43,897 nt of DNA, taken from contig DATAXP010000093.1 in the NCBI GenBank assembly GCA_036272935.1, positions 1 to 43,897 on the forward strand. The letters run 5' to 3'. The translations under genes and the position numbers were made by a program. Numbering within the stretch: the stretch's first letter is position 1; each line of letters opens with the position of its first letter. Source of the stretch: DATAXP01 sp036272935 (GTDB lineage: Bacteria > Planctomycetota > Planctomycetia > Pirellulales > PNKZ01). Under the pieces are notes generated by a model that saw only the letters and a list, made by a program, of their open reading frames with translations, searched no databases and was not told the DNA's origin. Of this stretch, positions 43,692-43,897 are shown piece by piece.

Positions 43692-43897
43692 TTATTCGCT
43701 CAAGGCGAATTCCCATAACTCCTGGAACACGCCTCGTTATACCCACTCGAGGAAGTAGTCGTGAATCGCGCTGCCAGAGCCGAACTCTCGGGGCATCGCC
43801 CTCCACGGGCAGCGCGTGGCCAACACATACAAGATGCCGCCCACGACCTTTCGCATCGGCAATCGCGGACGACCACCCTTGGGACTCGGTTGGTACA
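43692..43897 (-). pseudogene. IS5-type transposase N-terminal fragment, degenerate
   Basis: On the minus strand, entering from outside the window, the frame reads PKGGRPRLPMRKVVGGILYV, then LATRCPWRAMPREFG and HDYFLEWV, the N-terminal region of IS5-group transposases (GGRPR, WR.LP, W motifs). It meets TAA at 43737-43739, continues in the same frame RGVFQELWEFALSE, which is also transposase-like, and stops again at 43692-43694. The catalytic DDE region is absent. A dead insertion sequence; its other end lies beyond 43897. Confidence 0.7.

Overview
The window reads as chromosomal DNA of a planctomycete, most likely of the Pirellulales. The evidence is: high-GC sequence; a secreted protein with the N-terminal LEPR-XLL-type motif; the DUF1549/DUF1553 plus DUF1501 gene pair; a ThuA/PVC-type dehydrogenase/HEAT/cytochrome c giant; many small signal-peptide proteins; few Shine-Dalgarno sites; and several kinds of dispersed palindromic repeats between genes. 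Assignment to an order is inference from gene content. No rRNA, tRNA, CRISPR array or prophage was seen.

Layout. 1-3029: two neighbouring surface proteins sharing a beta-strand repeat. 3095-5219: ribokinase-like kinase and quinolinate synthase (nadA). 5233-12137: cell-envelope and secreted proteins (Cys/Gly-rich lipoprotein candidate, ABC exporter, ceramidase-like enzyme, FG-GAP/hydrolase fusion). 12377-16563: a small membrane ORF, then rpmI-rplT-pheS-pheT. 16585-18271: HTH regulator and family-2 glycosyltransferase. 18563-20227: hisI, a secreted LamG-like protein and a RidA-family protein. 20234-21127: a phosphatase gene bracketed by two inverted-repeat elements. 21252-24457: the DUF1549/1553-DUF1501 pair. 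24906-30171: two type II toxin-antitoxin loci with broken toxin genes, on either side of the 1270-residue ThuA/cytochrome protein, plus a tiny zinc-ribbon ORF. 30576-34567: a small secreted protein, then the most interesting cassette: a lysine 2,3-aminomutase followed by two different D-Ala-D-Ala-ligase-like ATP-grasp enzymes with 4-base overlap and 5-base spacing. 34704-37599: a long coiled-coil protein and thioredoxin. 37721-42925: acrylyl-CoA reductase-like MDR enzyme, hybrid histidine kinase, small Cys-motif protein, secreted protein and NAD kinase. 42926-43897: repeat-rich intergenic DNA ending in a decayed IS5-type transposase.

How genes work together. The aminomutase/ATP-grasp cassette has the parts to make beta-lysine from lysine and ligate amino or carboxyl groups onto it, so a beta-lysine-containing small molecule or peptide is the leading hypothesis; its product is unknown. 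nadA, nadK and one antitoxin gene each have a -10-like hexamer exactly 6 bases before the ATG, which predicts leaderless mRNAs; rpmI and trxA instead have ordinary promoters with 5' leaders. In both toxin-antitoxin loci the antitoxin frame is intact and only the toxin is broken, the order of decay expected for addiction modules.
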